DNA of 64,000 nucleotides, from assembly GCA_949317995.1 (NCBI GenBank), contig OX439048.1, positions 67,337,375-67,401,374 on the forward strand, in the 5' to 3' direction. The first letter of the stretch is position 1, and each line of letters opens with the position of its first letter. The stretch is from Acholoe squamosa. Its lineage: Eukaryota > Annelida > Polychaeta > Phyllodocida > Polynoidae. Positions 35,431-46,455 of the stretch are shown one piece after another. The notes under the pieces are model-generated. The model saw only the letters and a list, made by a program, of their open reading frames with translations. It made no database searches and was not told where the DNA came from. Position numbers and translations under genes: made by a program.

Positions 35431-37525
35431 AGCAGCAGCCATCCTAGCAGTCTGTATATTCTTACATCTGCTCCTCGGCTGCACCTCAACATCAGACAAC
35501 AATCGGAACACCATCTTCAGACCCAACTATGGCGCACTGTTTACCAAGTTACCCCAAACATTACTAGCCAATTACATGGATTATCCCTTGACCTTCAGCC
35601 TGAACTTGACCTTTGACCAGAACCTAAGTCAGCCAGAACTACTCAGCCCACTCATCAGCACTGATGCACCCCAATATATTAAGCACACAGCCCATGCCCT
35701 AGATAACATGATACAGAGCCTATTCTCCAAGTCAGAAACAACACTAAAAACCTTGTCAAAATTGATTTCACTTCCAAACGTCAGAAAAGCCAGAAATGCC
35801 CCCGGCCAAGTCATTGGTGACATTTTAAGAGCTTCAATAGGCCTCGGGACTCAACCAGAAATTGATATTTTGAATTCTGAAATGTCTGACCTGGATAAAA
35901 AGTTAGCCACCAAAATGCACGTGGTAGAATTAGCCACACATTTCTTGTTAAATATTTCAGAATTTAATTACAATTCGGTCAACATCTTCTCAAAATTCCA
36001 AAACGACACTGATGATGCTCTATCTTTCATTTTCTGGAAAATTAGAGCATTTAAATTCAAACATCTCATCAATATTATTAAAATTAGAACTCCAATCCAG
36101 ACAAGACACCTTCTATTCCATGTTATTCACAGCAGCAAATTCACAAATAGAATCTTTAATTGACCTCCAAAGCGAAAATCTGCTCTTAACCATTAATAAT
36201 CTACTTGAAGGCACCCTACCCCAGTTCATCATCACACAAGACGACCTCAGTTTAGGTTTAAGCAATTTATCCAGCCTCCTGCACGAGGCACACCACGGCA
36301 TTATTTTAGAAGGCCTACCCATAAGTTATTATTATCAACGCCCAGTACATGTGCACTGGAGCCATAACTCGAGCCTGTTAATAACCATACCAGTACCCAT
36401 AACCAGAGGGGGAAGCACCTTTTCTATATTTAGAATAGAAACCTTCCCCGTACCTTTCGACACCTCCGACACTAAGTCAGTAGGTCACACCCAGGTGGAG
36501 CCACTTCCCGGCTACTTGGCTATGTCCAGGACCCACTCACACTATACATACAGTTTACACAAGCTGACCTGGATATGTGTGACCTCGGCCACCTTATCAG
36601 CTGTAACCTACCCCTACCTCTATTGTCAGCCACACACCCCACATGCACTCTATCCCTATTTTTAGACCTACCAGAGGCGGTGCACCATACCTGCAGTTTT
36701 AAAGCACACATGGCAGCACCCATACCAAATCTTATCCAACCCTTATCTCAAAGTACCTTTCTATTAATAACTGACCATCCAACTTCCATGCTGCAATGCA
36801 CAGATTCAGGCCAAGTCAAAATTAAAAATAACGCATACTCAGTCATCTCAGTCCCATGTCTGTGCTCCATTAAAAATGCTGGCATGATTTTAACCAATTC
36901 TGATTTATCTTGCACCCAAAATTTCACCCTAGAACCCATATCAAAGGCCTATTTCAATTTACCACTGTGGCGACATTTTGGTCAACCTCCAGCCAATGTT
37001 TCCGGCATCACCATGGCAACCACTACCCATACCCTTCACCTGCCCAATTTTGAAAAATTAAAACACCTACACAATCAAAAAATAGCACCCCTTTTTCAAG
37101 ACACAATAACCCTAAAAAGAGCCGCACAGGGACTTAAGGACCAATCCGCCCTCCTGTCCACCAACTCCCTGATGCATCTGGGATATCACCTCCAGTTCTC
37201 ACCTTGGATACACTTGGTATCACCCCTCCTGGCACTACTTTGCTGCGCATTAACCCTTAAGAACCATCTTCGTGTCAATCAGTTGGCACGCTTTATCACA
37301 CTAGTCTCAGCAACCCGAACACCCAAGATGGCTAATGCGGAGAGTTGGGATCGTTTTAAAGATCTGATACGCCAAGCTAACAAAAACTGGCCAGCCCCAC
37401 AAACGACCCCAGACACGGATCTAGATTTTGTACAGTCGCCTGGCCGCTACCAGAACATGTTCACCTGGATTTTAATAGCAACCCTCCTATACATCACATG
37501 GATTACCGCCAAGAGGTGCCTGTGA
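35431..37525 (+). pseudogene. env: Envelope-like gene, F-protein type, two frame breaks
   Basis: Just after the acceptor a hydrophobic segment (AAILAVCIFLHLLLGC) looks like a signal peptide. A basic RKAR motif (about 35780) sits before a Gly-rich stretch (GQVIGDILRASIGLG), the arrangement of the furin site and fusion peptide of baculovirus F / errantivirus Env proteins. Cys-rich ectodomain and a membrane segment near 37205-37260 (WIHLVSPLLALLCCALTL) follow, then a second hydrophobic stretch at the end (WILIATLLYITWI). Membrane fusion and cell entry would be the ancestral role. The frame changes near 36035-36043 (at an A4 run) and near 36572-36580 (an ATAT repeat), so this copy should not encode a full protein. 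Confidence 0.72.
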
Positions 37526-38116
37526 CACTGGCCCTACTGCAAACAGGACAGCCACAGGACACCTTCAATTGTGGCCAAGATTCATGCCAACGGTCAAACC
37601 TTTGACTTCACCGTTGGCAAGATGATCTATGGACAAAATCTCTGGGCCCCCACCATCACAGCCCCTAAGGTCTCCCCAGCTCGCCTTACGGCACCCCTGG
37701 GCAGACACCTGGATCTCCATTGGAAGTCCGACATCAGGACAATAATCGGGGGACAAGTCCGACAGATCCCGCTGCAGCGCTATCCTCCGGTACCACTTCT
37801 ATGGAGAATACCGCTGTACAGGGTCTTAAAAGGAGCTCACCACATGACAGTGGTCATCTCCTCAGAAGGACAACCAGATTTCCAACTTGCCTCTAGCGAC
37901 ACTGACCCCGCCATACAACTACCTTGTGAGTCCTGGCCGGCTGATCGCCATGACTCCCCGGCAGAGCTCACTAAGTACACCCCACTCCGGCATCAGCCAA
38001 AAACGGGCAAATACATGTACAAGCAACCGGAGATAATGCTCACACCACCCTCAACATCGACCCGTGGTAAGTTTTCATCAGAAACCTACTTTGATCCTCA
38101 TGTGGGGATCAATTAA
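37526..38116 (+). CDS. Unknown frame downstream of env
   Basis: Open in the same phase as the end of env, without an ATG close to its head; about 196 codons to TAA 38114-38116. No domain recognised. A consensus donor GTAAGT lies within it (exon end 38066), so it may contribute an exon to spliced transcripts. Confidence 0.4.
   Translation, partial: HWPYCKQDSHRTPSIVAKIHANGQTFDFTVGKMIYGQNLWAPTITAPKVSPARLTAPLGRHLDLHWKSDIRTIIGGQVRQIPLQRYPPVPLLWRIPLYRVLKGAHHMTVVISSEGQPDFQLASSDTDPAIQLPCESWPADRHDSPAELTKYTPLRHQPKTGKYMYKQPEIMLTPPSTSTRGKFSSETYFDPHVGIN
38061..38072 (+). promoter_or_regulatory. Splice donor
   Basis: CCCGTG|GTAAGT matches the eukaryotic donor consensus at all intron positions. The nearest strong acceptor downstream is at 39965. 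Confidence 0.5.
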
Positions 38117-39795
38117 CCGCCGGCCACCCCCCCATATAACCTAATAATGGACTCTCCCGGTCGCCCAATCCACCGGATAGCCCCATCTAACACCTTCATG
38201 TGGGGATCATCCCCATCCTCAATAGCTCTAAATCTGACCCCACCCACAATTAAAACCTTTAACAACATCTCCAGTACCATAGCACAGTTTCGACCCACAA
38301 TAACACAGTTATTTCGACTCACTGTGAAGGCCCACTGCACGATGAGACGTCGCCATCTTGTTTCTGACGTCGCGTCTGGTTCCCCGCCAAACGCTGCGTC
38401 AGAACGCCGGCGCTGCGTCTCACCACTGCCGTCGGCCTCCCCAACGTCAGATCTCTTTTATTTTTCCCACGTTGGCATGACAACTTAACGTCCGTCAGGA
38501 CACCCGCACTCAATATCTGCGTCAAAACAATAACATAAGCACGTGTTAGCAATATCACTAGACTTGTTTTCGACCCAAGTTAACAATACCATCCCGCATG
38601 AGTCTTGAAAGCCCGCCCATGCCAATTTAGAAGCCCAGAATAAACAACATAACTTCTAACTGGTGGTGGACTTTCAAGTATATTTTTGGTGTAGAATTAC
38701 ATTGGAATCAGGCTCTTTGGCAACATATTAATTATCACAGTCTTTGCATCACAGAATCATTTCGTAATCACGTCTCCGCATTTGGCCGCCACCTTCTGGA
38801 ACTAGTCCTTTTCTCTTTCTTCCGTCCTTCCTCCCTCTCCTTACATCATTCAAACAACTCGCCTCTTACGGCCCCGACCACTGAAAAATAAAGAAAGCCC
38901 CCACTAAGAAAACCTGCAAATAACACGATATTCCAAATTCCCAAGACTAAATTCAAACAACAATCTAGGCCTATTAAAACAACCTTTTCAAAATTGCAAT
39001 ATAACCCATCATTAGCCTATACATACCGTCCACAGCTAACAATGCACTGAACACGGCCCACTGGCCCCGCCCTCCGGGCCATCGTGTGGCCTACGGACCT
39101 GGTGACAGTGCACCGGTACAGCCCCAATGTTGATCCACAAAAGGACGACCCTGAAATCCAATAAAAAATACACACGCGTCAAAACCACCGGCACCACATC
39201 CGACTACCCACCGAACAAAAAATTCAAAGATATCTATTGTAACAACACTTACCCAAACAGGCCAACGACCACCACCACCAGGAACAGGAGCCCTGACGGC
39301 ATGACCACCAATCTGGCACGAATTATCATCTTGGCCCTTTCTTTTCGGCGTCACCAAAGCTCAAAACAAGCAGCAATCAGTATGTCCCGTTAATTTTTTC
39401 AGTCGCTTTCTGATCCCAAAATAGCCTCCGCTCTCTTTTATATCAGGATCCAAAACGGGAGCATATAGTTAATTTTTGGACCTTATTTTTCGAAAAGCGC
39501 ATCACCAAAATTCAAAATTCCATCACACCAAACCCACCTTTTAGGACCCAAAAACCACCTAACCCAAATTGAGACAACCCTAACACATGACCCAATGAGG
39601 TCATGGCAAGTCTACACCATTCACCATACCATTTCCCCATACCATTTCACGAACGCCGAACAAACGCCAGCTCAGTGGCGCCAGCCAATGTTCGTCGCAT
39701 GAACTAAATAAGAACAGATCCCCATACAGTGGCGCTACCCGTGCGGCGCAGCAGAACTAACCTGGACCCTGGATATTCCAGTTTCCCGCTCGCTT
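38117..39795 (+). other. Region without supported gene
   Basis: Short frames only. Contains GC-richer segments with CpG-containing repeats (about 38330-38440) and no protein motif. Confidence 0.4.
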
Positions 39796-40527
39796 TTGGC
39801 CATGAGTCTGCACCGGCCCGATGACACTGCACATCAATATGCACTGCCTAATTCACTGCCTTACCTGTCAATTTGGTATTTTTGTTGGTCTCCTTGTAGC
39901 CCATGCACTATGATCGACCCTACAACTAAAAATCCCCCTTCTCTTGTTCTGTTTTCTCAATACAGAGGCCAACGACCTAATCGAGGAGGCGGAGACCGCA
40001 TTGACAGGCCAGCAGGAGTTCCCAGCAGCAGACCAGGCACGCCCATACCAACCGGCCTGCCCCATTGGAGCACACGGGTCTGCTCTCCAATAGGGCCACC
40101 CACTAGATTTGCCACCCTGGGAGCAAATTGTCCCCACCTAATGTACAGCTACAGTTGCCCATGCAGCATCAACAAAGACAATAGACCAGAAACTTTCAAA
40201 ACAATTGGCTCGACCCAGGTCTGGAGACCCCTACCCAAAATATACCAAGCTTCATCTGAGGAGGACAGTGACTCTAGCACCTCCCTCTCAGCAGAACCAA
40301 TAAACATGGACCCTGCATACAGTTCCGATCTGAATTTGCAGCCTGACTCAGGCAAGCCTAGCAGAATGCATTTCAGCAAAATTGTAAACTTTGTCCCAAT
40401 CACCAAAAAATCCAGATCCAGGAGAAGACCCTCACTAGGTCGCTCCCTCAACCCAAACGTCTTTAACCACCAAGACCCACCACCAAAAGGTCTTGTAAAC
40501 CAAAGTCGCCATAGAAGAAGAAAATAA
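39796..40527 (+). CDS. Arg-rich accessory protein frame, probably a 3' exon
   Basis: Open frame whose first half is unremarkable; a strong acceptor (CTTGTTCTGTTTTCTCAATACAG) ends at 39965, so the genuine coding exon probably starts at 39966 with a different 5' exon. The encoded part is Pro/Ser-rich with an acidic Ser cluster (SSEEDSDSSTS) and two basic patches near the C terminus (KKSRSRRRPSLGRS and SRHRRRK). Small, spliced, Arg-rich proteins at the 3' end of a retroelement recall RNA-export regulators such as Rev/Rex, but no homology is claimed. Confidence 0.5.
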   Translation: MAMSLHRPDDTAHQYALPNSLPYLSIWYFCWSPCSPCTMIDPTTKNPPSLVLFSQYRGQRPNRGGGDRIDRPAGVPSSRPGTPIPTGLPHWSTRVCSPIGPPTRFATLGANCPHLMYSYSCPCSINKDNRPETFKTIGSTQVWRPLPKIYQASSEEDSDSSTSLSAEPINMDPAYSSDLNLQPDSGKPSRMHFSKIVNFVPITKKSRSRRRPSLGRSLNPNVFNHQDPPPKGLVNQSRHRRRK

Positions 40528-41693
40528 TTTCAATAACCACCCTTTATTTATTTTATTTATTTTTGAAACTGTCTTTAAAATTATGGACTAAAAGTGTAGA
40601 GACACACTTCACTCACTGACCGCCCATGGACACTATGAACACTGACTCAGTCAGCCTAGTCAACTGATTTTTAAAGCCAGTTTTTCTTGTTTGTATAAGG
40701 CTATGATACATAACCATGAAAACACGCTGCATTTTTACATTTATTTTCCTTTACAAGAACATTATGAAGACCACAAGCCAGGCAGCAGGTTTTTGTGATC
40801 TTAAGATGCCATAAGGTTCTTTTTCTTTTCACACAGTACCTTTTCAGGCCCAACCATGTCAAATATTTATGGGTTTTAGCTAGTTCATATTTTTCTAAAA
40901 TTTCACAAAGAAGCACTGGCAGCCAATATTTCTACAGGATCAAATGGGATCCAATCTAGATATCAGCCAGAGCCCCCTTTTATTTTCGTATTAACCTTGT
41001 CATTCTCAGCCAATGATAACCCCAGGTAGACTAAAGGCTTAACATGCTAAATTTTCCATTAACTAAGACAAACCTTTCTACAAATTAACAGAAACTTCTA
41101 CAGATAAATAAAAGACCAAAAATCCAAATTTTTTTTTTTTTAGAAAATTCCTTAAACATATCACCTAAAAGCCTTCAGACTCCCTAAGCCTTATCAGTAT
41201 TATAAGGAATGATTGATCGACTTGCCAGTCATCAATTACCTTACCTCTGTTTTTATTTATTATATTGTATTGTATATTGGCTCGAGACCTAAATAGTAAG
41301 CGCCTACGGGTACTGAAACAAACTTCAGTAATAACTTGTCTACCTCAAGGTCTGCCTTAAAGCCAATAATTGCATGTTTTAGGATAGTTTTTATTCCCTT
41401 ATCCTTGAGTGAACTTTAGTGCTAGATAAATAATCCAGCCCTTGTATCCTACCACGACCTGAATTTTTCATATTCTTCTGGTCAAAATTACAAACAACAC
41501 CTCTTTGGCACAGTTTCGTTTTGTACTGTTTATAAATTATTCCTGTTCAACCAAAAACCAATATTAAATATCTCCTTAATACTGTAAACTTTCAACTTAA
41601 ATGATAAGATGTAATTCCTATTATTACACATCAAACATATTGTCAGTAGACCCTTTCTCACAAACTTCCTCCTTAAAACCTCGCGTTGAATCG
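40528..41693 (+). other. AT-rich 3' non-coding region of the retroelement
   Basis: No coding signal. Contains a T12 run near 41130 and scattered AATAAA-like sequences. Confidence 0.5.
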
Positions 41694-41711
41694 AGTAGGA
41701 ATGTGGGGATT
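41692..41711 (+). promoter_or_regulatory. Polypurine tract
   Basis: Purine-rich GAGTAGGAATGTGGGGA ends two bases before the 3' LTR, the usual position for the plus-strand primer. Confidence 0.65.
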
Positions 41712-42342
41712 TGTCAGTAGACCGTTATAGGTATTGTACTTATCATATTTATTTTTCACCTTGACTCTACCATGTAACCCAGTGTCCGAGTCTACCCACA
41801 AGCCAAACCATACCAAAGACCAAAGGCTGGCGGTGTCAACTGCACTCAGTGACCCCGCCTCCTCCTACTGGAGGATACGCCGTCAATCACAACCAGCTCG
41901 CTGCATGCTGGAAATTCCTAGCAGACAATGTTTAGAAACAACTCCTCCTGCTGAAGGACATGCCCATTGATCATGAGCAGCTCACAGCATACCGGGAGTT
42001 CCCAGCAGCTATATTTAGAACCACACTGAACTCTGTGAACCCCAGTGCTATGTTTGGGATCCCCCCTACATACCTGCACTGGAGTTCCCCAGTTACTATA
42101 TTTAGCTCACCTGATACTATTTTTAGGATGAGCTGGGTGAGCAGCTCCTACTACAAATACCTGTGGAGGGAGCAGCTCACTCATCTTTCCACCTCCATAC
42201 TTCATACCTCACACACTCACGTGAGACCAAGGCCCTTGGATCATGGGCTAGGCTTGGACACTGTTGGGCACCTTTATACTGTATCACCAACTATACCTCG
42301 TGGACTTCAATGAATAAAGTGGATATCAAACTGGATTCCTGA
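41712..42342 (+). repeat. 3' LTR, lacking the last 45 bp
   Basis: Matches 25263-25893 over its full 631 bp with about ten substitutions and no indel seen. AATAAA at 42313-42318. It stops at CTGGATTCCTGA and passes straight into satellite (GCTAACACACC), whereas the 5' LTR continues 45 bp to TTGACA. Confidence 0.9.
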
Positions 42343-42452
42343 GCTAACACACCTGACTCCACTCGACCCCCACCCACCTATATAAACACAGACACATACA
42401 TACATACTACAGGTAACACACCTGACTCCACTCAACCCCCACCCACCTATAT

Positions 42453-42487
<35 letters not shown>

Positions 42488-43297
42488 ACTACTCCAGGTA
42501 ACACACCTGACTCCACTCAACCCCATCACACCTATATAAACACACACACACATATATACTTCAGGTAACACACCTGACTCCACTCAACTCCCACCCACCT
42601 ATATAAAGCACACACACACACATATATACTACAGGTAACACACCTGACTCCACTCAACCCCCCACCCATCTATATTAACACACACATACATACTACAGGT
42701 AACACACTTGACTCTACTCGACCCCCACCCACCTATATAAAAACACACACACATACATACTACAGGTAACACACCTGACTCCACTCAACCCCCACCCACC
42801 TATATAAACACAAACACACGTACATACTACAGCTAACACACCTGACTCCACACAACCCCCACCCATCTATATAAACACATACACATACATACTACCGCTA
42901 ACACACCTGACTCCACTCAACCCCCACCCACCTATATAAACAAATACACAAATACACACATACTACAGGTAACACACCTGACTCCACTCAACCCCCACCC
43001 ATCTATATAAACAAAAACACACACATAAATACATACTACAGGTAACACACCTGACTCCAATCGACCCCCACCCACCTATATAAACACAGACACATACATA
43101 CATACTACAGGTAACACACCTGACTCCACTCAACCCCCAACCACCTATATAAACACAAACACACACATAAATACATACTACAGGTAACACACCTGACTCC
43201 ACTCAACCCCCACCCACCTATATAAACACAGACACATACATACATACATACTGCAGGTAACACAGCTGACTCCACTCAACCCCCACCCAAGTAGTAT
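42343..43297. repeat. AC-rich satellite, distal block
   Basis: About 14 units of the same satellite as 12338-25262, without the hairpin or ~45-bp minisatellite. Ends within a unit (CCCCCACCCAA) at the junction with the virus-like region. Confidence 0.95.
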
Positions 43298-43299
43298 AT

Positions 43300-43351
43300 A
43301 TATAGGTCTTCTTTGGATATTTCTAAAAAAATATCCAAAGAAGACCTATAT
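43300..43351. repeat. Perfect hairpin at satellite/virus junction
   Basis: Arms 43300-43322 and 43329-43351 (ATATAGGTCTTCTTTGGATA then TTT, and its complement) pair over 23 bp without mismatch around a 6-nt loop. It lies within a few bases of the last satellite unit. A smaller hairpin (CCTATTA...TAATAGG) follows near 43373-43393. Confidence 0.85.
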
Positions 43352-43489
43352 TTTTTGAATATCCAGAAAATACCTATTATTTTGGATAATAGGATTATTT
43401 TGGAAATAGTAATCATATCACTTTAGGTTTTAAATACAAAAGAGAGGTCAAGTGGTTCTCATGTCACAAGGTTCTCAGCTGCGCTTTTG

Positions 43490-43615
43490 GTACAGAGGAT
43501 TTTAAGGAGGATTTGAAGGAGGATTTGAAGGAGGATTTGAAGGAGGATTTGAAGGAGGATTGAAGGAGGATTGAAGGAGGATTGAAGGAGGAGGATTGAA
43601 GGAGGAGGATTGAGA
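43490..43615. repeat. Purine-rich minisatellite GGATTTGAAGGA
   Basis: About ten tandem copies of a 12-bp GGATTTGAAGGA unit shortening to GGATTGAAGGA and AGGAGGATTGA. Confidence 0.9.
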
Positions 43616-43683
43616 GACACATTCAATTTCAGTTCAGTTCTAAGGAACGGCGTTACTGAAACAGGAGGACCATTATGTATGGT

Positions 43684-43775
43684 GCTTCAACCAACTGATG
43701 GGAGCATACACGCTTCAACCAACAGTGGGAGCATCACCCGTTCACGCTTCAACCAATAATGGGAGCATCAGCCGC
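43684..43775. repeat. Three copies of a ~28-bp repeat
   Basis: GCTTCAACCAA..GGGAGCAT occurs three times with small spacing differences. No gene in 43352-44365. Confidence 0.75.
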
Positions 43776-44239
43776 TCTAAGTTGACAAGGTCGAACGAAT
43801 AGTCGTGATTTTCTTCACAGAGAAGCTAGTACCTGGAGCTACAGGCGTGGAGGTTCGTGACATGAGGGCCGGACCTCTCCAATTAACCCTAGATATTGCG
43901 TTCCTTATATACTCCACCTCAGCAGTGAAATCATAAATGTGGTGTTACACCTTTAAGTCTATGAACAAATAGACATTCAGTTTAAGAGGATATAGATTTT
44001 TTTTAACAGTTTGAGTGATTTAGGGACAGAGTTTTTTCTCCTCTATTTTTTGATATATTTCATTGATATCAGCAAAGAATTTTTGCTGAGTTATTAGAGG
44101 AATTTACAGCGTTAGTTTACAATTGAAACGATAGATTTTCATTTTATTGGATTTAAAGCAATTCTTGTATTACGATGATAAATAAAATATGTGATGTACA
44201 GATCATTTGACACTTTGATTGAAGTATTATGCTGACTAT

Positions 44240-44290
44240 AAGTAAAAATAAAAATGAAATGAAACATAAAAATAAAAATGAAATGAAACA
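44240..44290. repeat. 22-bp tandem duplication
   Basis: AAAAATAAAAATGAAATGAA followed by ACA, twice in a row, just downstream of the last gene. Confidence 0.8.
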
Positions 44291-44365
44291 AGTTGTTTGG
44301 ATATAATACATTTTATTATAATAATGTAATAGAACAGAGTTAAGTATTATTATAAAATCATATCA

Positions 44366-44836
44366 TTAGGACATATGTGTTTCTTTACGCCATTGTTCAT
44401 ATATTTTGCTGTGTCTTAATTGGAAACATATTTTCGAATAAGGAGTATCTTTGAGTTTGTTAGATTCTTTTAATGTAATATTATATATTTTTTCCAACAC
44501 AAGTTGTGCAATCGGATCTCCACAATTTATTTTATATTCTTTTTCACCAAAATTTAAAAAAAGGATATGAATTTGTCCTCTGTAATCATTGTCTATGATT
44601 CCTGCCTTAACATCCGTATACTTAAACCTATGCCCACTTAATGGTGCTATACGTGCATAATACCCAGTAGGGACAGCAACTTTGATGCCTGTTTCAATTA
44701 AACATTTTTCTTTGGCTGGAATTATATAACTGAAAGCACTATATAAATTAAATCCTACAGCATTAGTTCTTTCTTTATTTAGAGGAAATGTATTAGAATC
44801 ATATCTAGTATATCCTAAAACAGGTTTGTTTCCCAT
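44366..44836 (-). CDS. Degenerate dUTPase homolog
   Basis: 156 aa with the trimeric dUTPase fold pattern: motif 1 GFNLYSA (the usual Asp is Asn), motif 2 ARIAPLSGHRF (canonical Arg-Ser-Gly-Leu-Ala pattern partly lost), motif 3 GIIDNDYRG and motif 4 GDPIAQLVLEK. The C-terminal glycine-rich motif 5 is missing, replaced by an unrelated basic tail. It is clearly related to the dUTPase at 46456-47019. Loss of motif 5 and the changed motif 1-2 residues suggest it does not hydrolyse dUTP; a binding or regulatory role is possible, but is inference. It is the leftmost gene of the region. Confidence 0.85.
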   Translation of the reverse strand: MGNKPVLGYTRYDSNTFPLNKERTNAVGFNLYSAFSYIIPAKEKCLIETGIKVAVPTGYYARIAPLSGHRFKYTDVKAGIIDNDYRGQIHILFLNFGEKEYKINCGDPIAQLVLEKIYNITLKESNKLKDTPYSKICFQLRHSKIYEQWRKETHMS

Positions 44837-44947
44837 TTTTTTATTGACTGTACTTTAAGACTATTAAGAAGTGTGCATTCACAGAGACATTTATATCATT
44901 CACAGAGACATTAAGAAGTGTGTTTTACCTTTAGGATTCTGTTTTTC

Positions 44948-45479
44948 TTATTCTTCTTCTAAAATGTACAGTATATCAAGATAGTCAAAAAGTTCTTTGT
45001 CTTGAATGTCTTCCATCGCAGTATTCAGTTTATCTAACTGATTTGGTTTTAACATGAAGTGGCTCTCAATGTTTTTTGATGCGAACAGTAACGTATCCCA
45101 GTTTAATTTGGTGATAGTGAAACCTTCTATTTCAATTTTAAGAGTTCATGTTAAAGTTCGAACTAAACAGATGTTTTATTTGATCCATTTTAGATGAAAG
45201 TTCTGTCCATTCTTCTTCGAAAATTTCGATCTTTTGTTCTTCTTTTACATCCAAGTATACGAGTGTGTTATCTTCGTGCGGCACATCATCGTACATAACA
45301 ACTAAATCGAGATTGTAGGAAATGTTATAACATCCTCGCAAACACGTTTTCACTTCTCCTTGATCCGTGTAACTATGTGCTTGCACTGTGAAATTGGTTT
45401 CATACCAATGATGACTTTCTTCTGAATCTTCTGAGGTTGATGATTCAATGTTATTCATTATAGTTTCGTTGTCAGCCAT
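44948..45479 (-). pseudogene. Unknown acidic protein, possibly frame-broken
   Basis: 113 codons from ATG 45479 to TAA 45138 encode an acidic, Ser-rich N terminus and a mixed region (TNFTVQAHSYTDQGEVKTCL, YNLDLVVMYDDVPHED). Directly after, a second frame (45145-44948, shift +1) continues with a well-composed ~64-residue segment (IEGFTITKLNWDTLLFASKN, ILYILEEE), so the two may be one gene. No known domain. Confidence 0.5.
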
Positions 45480-45578
45480 TTTTTTGATGCAATGAATTAT
45501 GTTGCTACGTTATGTTGTCATAGCTACACTTAGTAACGAGTGTTTACTTGATTTGTAGCACATACCTTAGCAACCATG

Positions 45579-46175
45579 TTACACAGAGAGAGGATACCAA
45601 AGACGATCTAAATCATAAATTTCTGCTGGTATTGATTCATTTATATGTCTCCAGCCGGGAAAATAAAGAATTAAGTCATCATTTATGAACAGAGTGGCAG
45701 AGAATGAGTTACATATGTGTTCTAGTATACTTTGAAATTGACTTCTGAAAGTGATTGTTTGATCTAAAAATAGTATATTCGCAGATTTCAATGACTAGAT
45801 AAAATTTTTATATTCCTTAGACTTAAGTACTGTAGTAGTTTCATTGATACGACTATTTCCATGGAATATTATTGAAATATTGCTGTATCTTGAATTATCT
45901 CGGGTTTGCCATTTAACTCCAAAGTGATCTGTGTAATACATGACATTGATTAATTTTTTTAAGTTTTTTATTACTTCGTTTAAAGGTGAAGAAGTTTGAA
46001 CTTCATCGTTTTTCCATTTATTCAAAAAAAGTTCTGCCGTTTCATTTTTTAAAATAAAAGTAATTATTTTAGTGTTTTCATATGGAAAAATATTATTTCG
46101 AGGTGAATGATCATTGTAATCAGAATCTTGTAAAATATAAAGCAAGCATTCATCTACTTTTGCTTTGTTGTCCAT
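45579..46175 (-). pseudogene. Unknown protein interrupted by TAG
   Basis: 126 codons from ATG 46175 end in TAG at 45797-45795; the same frame then stays open another ~70 codons to 45579 without an early ATG. Composition is similar on both sides, so one ~198-residue protein with a nonsense codon is the simplest reading. No known domain; contains IIFHGNSRINETT and LYFPGWRHINES. Confidence 0.5.
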
Positions 46176-46455
46176 TATGTCTTTTTTGGTTGTATGATTT
46201 TTTTTAGTTTATCACAGAGATTGTGTGATTTTTTAGTTTATCCCAAGGATATTTGTTTGTTATATTGTATGCATAAAAAACATAACTTGATTTTATTTAA
46301 GTTTTTTATTAGGGATAATTTCACATCGAGAGATGGAGGGCATTTCATTGATTTTATTATTGGTTTATATGATGTTGATTTTTTATTTTTAATCCGATTT
46401 TTCATCATAGGCTTGTTCTTCAACTGCAGCGACTCGTTTTTTCTTTTGCTGATTC

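Larger units (their letters stand above)
25263..42342 (+). mobile_element. 17-kb env-bearing Ty3/gypsy (errantivirus-like) retroelement
   Basis: Two LTRs bound an internal region with, in order, an N-terminal Gag frame, Gag, protease-RT-RNase H, integrase, an unknown frame, an envelope-like gene, a downstream frame and an Arg-rich accessory frame. Satellite units flank it on both sides, so it inserted into the array. By eye the LTRs differ at about ten of 631 shared positions, so the insertion is moderately young. Internal length (about 15.8 kb) is unusually large for this group; roughly 8 kb lies between integrase and the 3' LTR. Clear splice signals suggest subgenomic mRNAs as in complex retroviruses. 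Confidence 0.93.

Noticed and set aside
12338-43297. CRISPR array
   Set aside because: Repeats are contiguous satellite units with microsatellite tracts, not direct repeats with unique spacers, and the DNA is eukaryotic.
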